Assembly: GCA_001953115.1 (NCBI GenBank)
Contig: LSSL01001494.1
Location: 1 to 11,135, forward strand
From: Smittium mucronatum
Lineage: Eukaryota > Kickxellomycota > Harpellomycetes > Harpellales > Legeriomycetaceae
Direction: 5' to 3'
DNA length: 11,135 nucleotides
Shown here piece after piece: positions 7,401-11,135 of the stretch. The position numbers and the translations under genes were made by a program. How positions within the stretch are numbered: position 1 is the first letter of the stretch; each line of letters opens with the position of its first letter. The notes below the pieces were generated by a model that was not told the DNA's origin, searched no databases, and saw only the letters and a program-made list of their open reading frames with translations.

Positions 7401-10400
7401 ATATGTATTAGATTTTTTATTATTTTGTTAAATTTTTCACAGATCAGTAATCTTAAAAGCAAAAAATTAAACCTTGATTTTAGCTAATTAACTAGTTTAA
7501 AAATATTGTATTATTAGAAATTATTTCATTATATTTATAATCAAATTCATCAAAATTAATTCAGTTAATATTTATGATCAACCGCTTATCAATATATTTT
7601 TCTATCTGATGTAAGTTGCCAAATATATAATATTTTATGATTTGTGAAAACCAATCTTAGCTTTTTATAAATTATTCAAAAATATTACTCGTTACCAATA
7701 CAATAAGGGGTTTTAGTGGAAATATATAACTGAAATACTTATGCATTAATTTTCTTATTTTTAATATTAGAAAATTACCGTATTATTTTTCATGATATAG
7801 AAAATTAAATAATTTCCATTGTTTGCAGTAAAGTATATATCAATCAGTTTATCATATGTAGATTTGTATCGATTTTATAGATCTTCTAATTCTAATACGG
7901 TTTATAAATTTAATATTATCTCTGTTTGAAACCCCTAAAATACATGGGGTATCATCAATGATCTATTGTAATTTTTAAGCGATTTTTCAAAATCATGTTA
8001 ATATATTTTTCGGATAAAACATATATTATTGAAATAATTGGATATTAGTTTTTATTTTCGATAGAAAATAACTATTACATCCTTCCGATTTTAAGTATCT
8101 ACTGCAATATATGTAAAATTTTTACAATATTAATGTGTTTTTAAAATAAAATCGTTCTTTAAATAAAATATTGTTAAAAATAATCATTTTTGATACTAAA
8201 TAAAAAAATTTATAATATATTTTTGGGAATTTATTCCAGCTATCTAATAATCCCAATTGTGTTTAAGGTAATCTTAAAATATTCCGCAATATTCCTCATA
8301 GATAAAAAATTTAACATCTATTTTGGAATTTGGATTAGCCCAAGTGTTTTTTTTTACCAAATTAAAAATATCTATTTTATTCATTAAAGGAATTTTATTT
8401 AAATAAGCTAGTGGAAAACCTCATTTCAGTAGCGAAACTTCACAAAATTATGTTAAAATTTTAGAATAATAACTTAATTTGATACTTTATCATTAAAAAA
8501 AAAATAAAGATAATCAGTAATAGAGAAAATTTGCTCAAAATTTATGGATAATTATATAAAAAAAACTACTATTTAAAAAAATTTTGATAAAATTTTCAAA
8601 ATAAGAAATTATAAATATACATTATTATTACATCACTTTTTAATCCAATAAAAAAAAATATAATAAAATTTGATAAAATATAGTTAGTTACCAAAAATTA
8701 AAAATAAAAGACGTGAAGATATCTATTTTGTGTGTATTATTGATTTCAATTTTTTAATTTAAAAGTTAGCCATATGGGTCACTTTATTTTTCAAAATATA
8801 GATTGACATTTTCAAAAGAATATTTTATTAAATATTAGTGTGAGTTTTATAAAAAAAAGTAAATAATATTATGTTATAACTGATTTTTATTGATAAAATT
8901 TTCAATCTATTTAAATGAATAAATCTGAATAGTTGATATAAAACTACTATTAAATATAACTCATCGAAAAATAATTAATTGTGTTTTTGGGAATTTTAAA
9001 CTCTAATTTTACTATAAAAAGATTTAAATAAATAGGTACGTAATTATCTTATATAATTTTCTTTCATTGATGAATTATAAATAAGATTCGGATATCTTTA
9101 ATCGATTCAGAATTTATTTTCAAGCCCCTAATATCATTATTTATTAGACTCACATTGAAATAACATATTTTAATTTCATATTTTGCATTTATATCAAAAT
9201 AAACATTTTAATCATTCAAGATGATAATTTTCAATTGTTATGGAGAAGTAAGTCTTTATTGAATGTAATAATAAAATATTTTGATACCGAAATATCAAAT
9301 TTTTTGTACTAAAACTGGTTATATTGATATGTTTAAGAATAATTCAACTTCGAATTATTTCTAAAACATGTAGGTTTTCTCGAAATAATTTGTGTTTATT
9401 AAAATATAAGTTTTTTACGAAATACATACATTTAACGATATAGACACATACTATCCAATTTTAACTATAAACCCAAACAGACGAAATTATCAAAATAAAA
9501 ATGTTATATAAAATAGGCCTTTTTAGAGATATTTTTTATAATTATACAGTTATTCTTACTCTTGATATTTTCTATTATTTTTTTACAAACTAGTATCAAT
9601 GAGGTTTTATTCACCATATTTTTTTTTATTTCAAAATAAATGAAAATATAAATAATACAATGTTTATTGTTGAAATGAGCTTTTATTTACTCTATCACAA
9701 GAAATTTATCTTATAAAAATGTTAAAAACTCTAGTCAACATCTATTAGCGTTTTTGGGATCTCTTAAGGATGTTTAAAAAAAAATTATTAAAAAGTACTA
9801 ACTTACGAATAACTTATCTATCAAGAAGAAAATAAAGACTTTAATTCGAAGGAAAACATGAAAAGAAGAAAACATTTCTAGTTCATATAATTATAAAACC
9901 CTAATATTATTACTATCAATAGCGAATCAATTTATCCGGATTGAGATTTTTTGGACATTTATAATTATATAATACTCCCACTTTATATAATATGTTCCAA
10001 AATTGATGAAATCGAATTAAATAAATAAATTTGATGCTTTATCAAAAAGTCTAAATATTGAGAAACCTTAACATTTATCATAATAATGAGTTTTTACCTA
10101 AAAAAAATGAATTACAAGTGTTGATTTTTAAAAAATCAGTCTATAAACAAAGATACGCTTGATTAAATTGATAAAAATATGCATATTTAGTGTAAAATCC
10201 TCAAATTTTGCATTTTTTTGGAAGTTTTGAGAAAATCACAAAATATTGGTAGCTAATTATAAGTAATTAATTTAAGGTTAACAAATAAAATCGAATAAAA
10301 TTTGATTAAAAAAAATCAAAATAAGCCAATTTGAATCTAATTTTATTTAAAAAAATCAAACGCTAATTAATGTGTCAAATTAAGTAGAAAAAAAAAACAA

Positions 10401-11065
10401 ATTAGGTACACAAGGGTAAATTTTAAATCGGATTAGGTAAAAAAAATTTTTAACCCTTTCAGATCAAAATTTGTGCATACTCCTATTTTTTTCTAATAAA
10501 AATTTCAATTAGCTCAATTAATTGATTGATCCAATAATTTATAAAAATTAGTTCTTTATACATAGGATCAAATAATAAATAAATATTATTTTACCACCAA
10601 AAGTTCTGAAAGGATTAAACTTGATAAAATAAATGTAAAAGAGTACTTATAATTAAAATTTATACAAGATTACATGTCTTTAAACCTAAAATTTTTCCTA
10701 TAACCACACAGAAGTGGATAAAATAGCCTCTTTTTAGGAAATTTCTGAAATAAAATTCAAAAACTCTTTGCTTGTATAATTCGGAAAATCAATTTATGTG
10801 TAAGATGACATCAAATAACCCTCAAAACCCTATGATTTTTAACAAATTGAAATTTTTCGATTTGGTTTTGATGAAATCCATCATTATGATCTTTTTTTTT
10901 TATCAAAGAGTTTTATTGCAAGATAACGTCATTAAATACTATACTTGAAATATATAAAAAAAAGAAAAAGAAATATAGAAAAGGCCTATACCCTGAATAC
11001 AATAAGATCCTCTTCAGAAATACCAGCCGTGTATCTACGGGAAAATTTTGCAATATACCAACTGA

Positions 11066-11075
11066 CCCCCCCCCC
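11066..11075 (+). repeat. C10 homopolymer run
   Basis: Ten consecutive C residues lie in the right-hand flank, close to the return to normal composition. Homopolymers this long are prone to length polymorphism and to sequencing error, so the length should be treated with care. Confidence 0.8.
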
Positions 11076-11082
11076 TGGAATT

Positions 11083-11118
11083 ACTTCAAGTAGATGTATT
11101 CCTGAGGTTACTTGAAGT
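11083..11118. repeat. 10-bp perfect inverted repeat with a 16-base loop
   Basis: ACTTCAAGTA (11083-11092) and TACTTGAAGT (11109-11118) are exact reverse complements. The arms are of mixed composition, so chance is less likely than for AT-only arms. It could be an RNA hairpin, a protein-binding dyad or the terminal repeat of a small element. The window ends 17 bases later, so context is lacking. Confidence 0.6.
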
Positions 11119-11135
11119 CAATAATTAAGCTCTTT

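Larger units (their letters stand above)
2001..10980. other. AT-rich block of about 9 kb, about 85-87% A+T, no recognisable genes
   Basis: Composition falls abruptly at about 2000-2035 and rises again at about 10980. Rows starting at 3001, 5101 and 7501 contain 8, 10 and 6 G or C of 60. The longest ATG frame is 65 codons (8190-8387, plus), an Ile/Phe/Tyr/Lys-rich string expected from the composition. I find no rRNA, tRNA, reverse transcriptase, transposase or mitochondrial-gene motif, no terminal repeats matching across the edges, and no long tandem array. Short A and T runs (an 11-T run at 2204-2214) and short AT-only palindromes are scattered throughout. Hand counts in the three rows give 29 TpA and 34 ApT, which is not the strong TpA excess typical of heavy repeat-induced point mutation. 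Candidate identities are an AT-rich isochore, centromere-type DNA, or a decayed or foreign insert. The sequence alone does not decide. Confidence 0.8.

Noticed and set aside
8190..8387. 65-codon plus-strand frame in the AT-rich block
   Set aside because: It is composed almost entirely of Ile, Phe, Tyr, Lys and Asn as expected from AT-rich triplets, and its length is within chance for 9 kb. No motif was seen.
2001..10980. Replication-origin (ARS-type) consensus matches and TATA boxes in the AT-rich block
   Set aside because: Such AT-only motifs are expected many times by chance at this composition and carry no information without functional data.
2001..10980. Nuclear copy of mitochondrial DNA
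   Set aside because: No mitochondrial rRNA, tRNA or cytochrome or oxidase gene pattern could be seen. Only intergenic mitochondrial sequence could fit, and that cannot be recognised without a database search.

Overview
The window has two compositional regimes. Positions 1 to about 2000 and 10981 to 11135 have ordinary base composition (roughly 40-45% GC by eye). Between them lies a block of about 9 kb at roughly 13% GC: hand counts of the 60-base rows starting at 3001, 5101 and 7501 give 24 G+C in 180 bases. Both edges are abrupt, each falling within a few tens of bases. The long gene-free block, the short intron-like signals and the Pol III-style internal promoter motifs point to a eukaryotic genome. 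My best guess is a fungus or another organism with AT-rich isochores. The sequence does not fix the lineage.

Layout. (1) Positions 1-825, minus strand: part of one candidate protein gene running off the left edge. It encodes one membrane segment, a cysteine-containing stretch and an exact-period 19-residue repeat. The gene is broken at about 204-248 by two in-frame TAA codons, best explained as a short intron but possibly as decay. (2) Positions 830-2000: no convincing protein gene, but several sequences resembling tRNA T arms or Pol III A and B boxes on both strands, plus two clean hairpins. (3) Positions 2001-10980: the AT-rich block, with no credible gene, no long tandem array and no recognisable transposon. 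(4) Positions 10981-11135: a return to normal composition, with a C10 run and a 10-bp inverted repeat.

No operon or multi-gene system can be reconstructed. The most unusual items are the four quasi-palindromes spaced exactly 57 bp apart inside the minus-strand reading frame and the sharply bounded AT-rich block. I recognised no known gene and assign no gene symbols.
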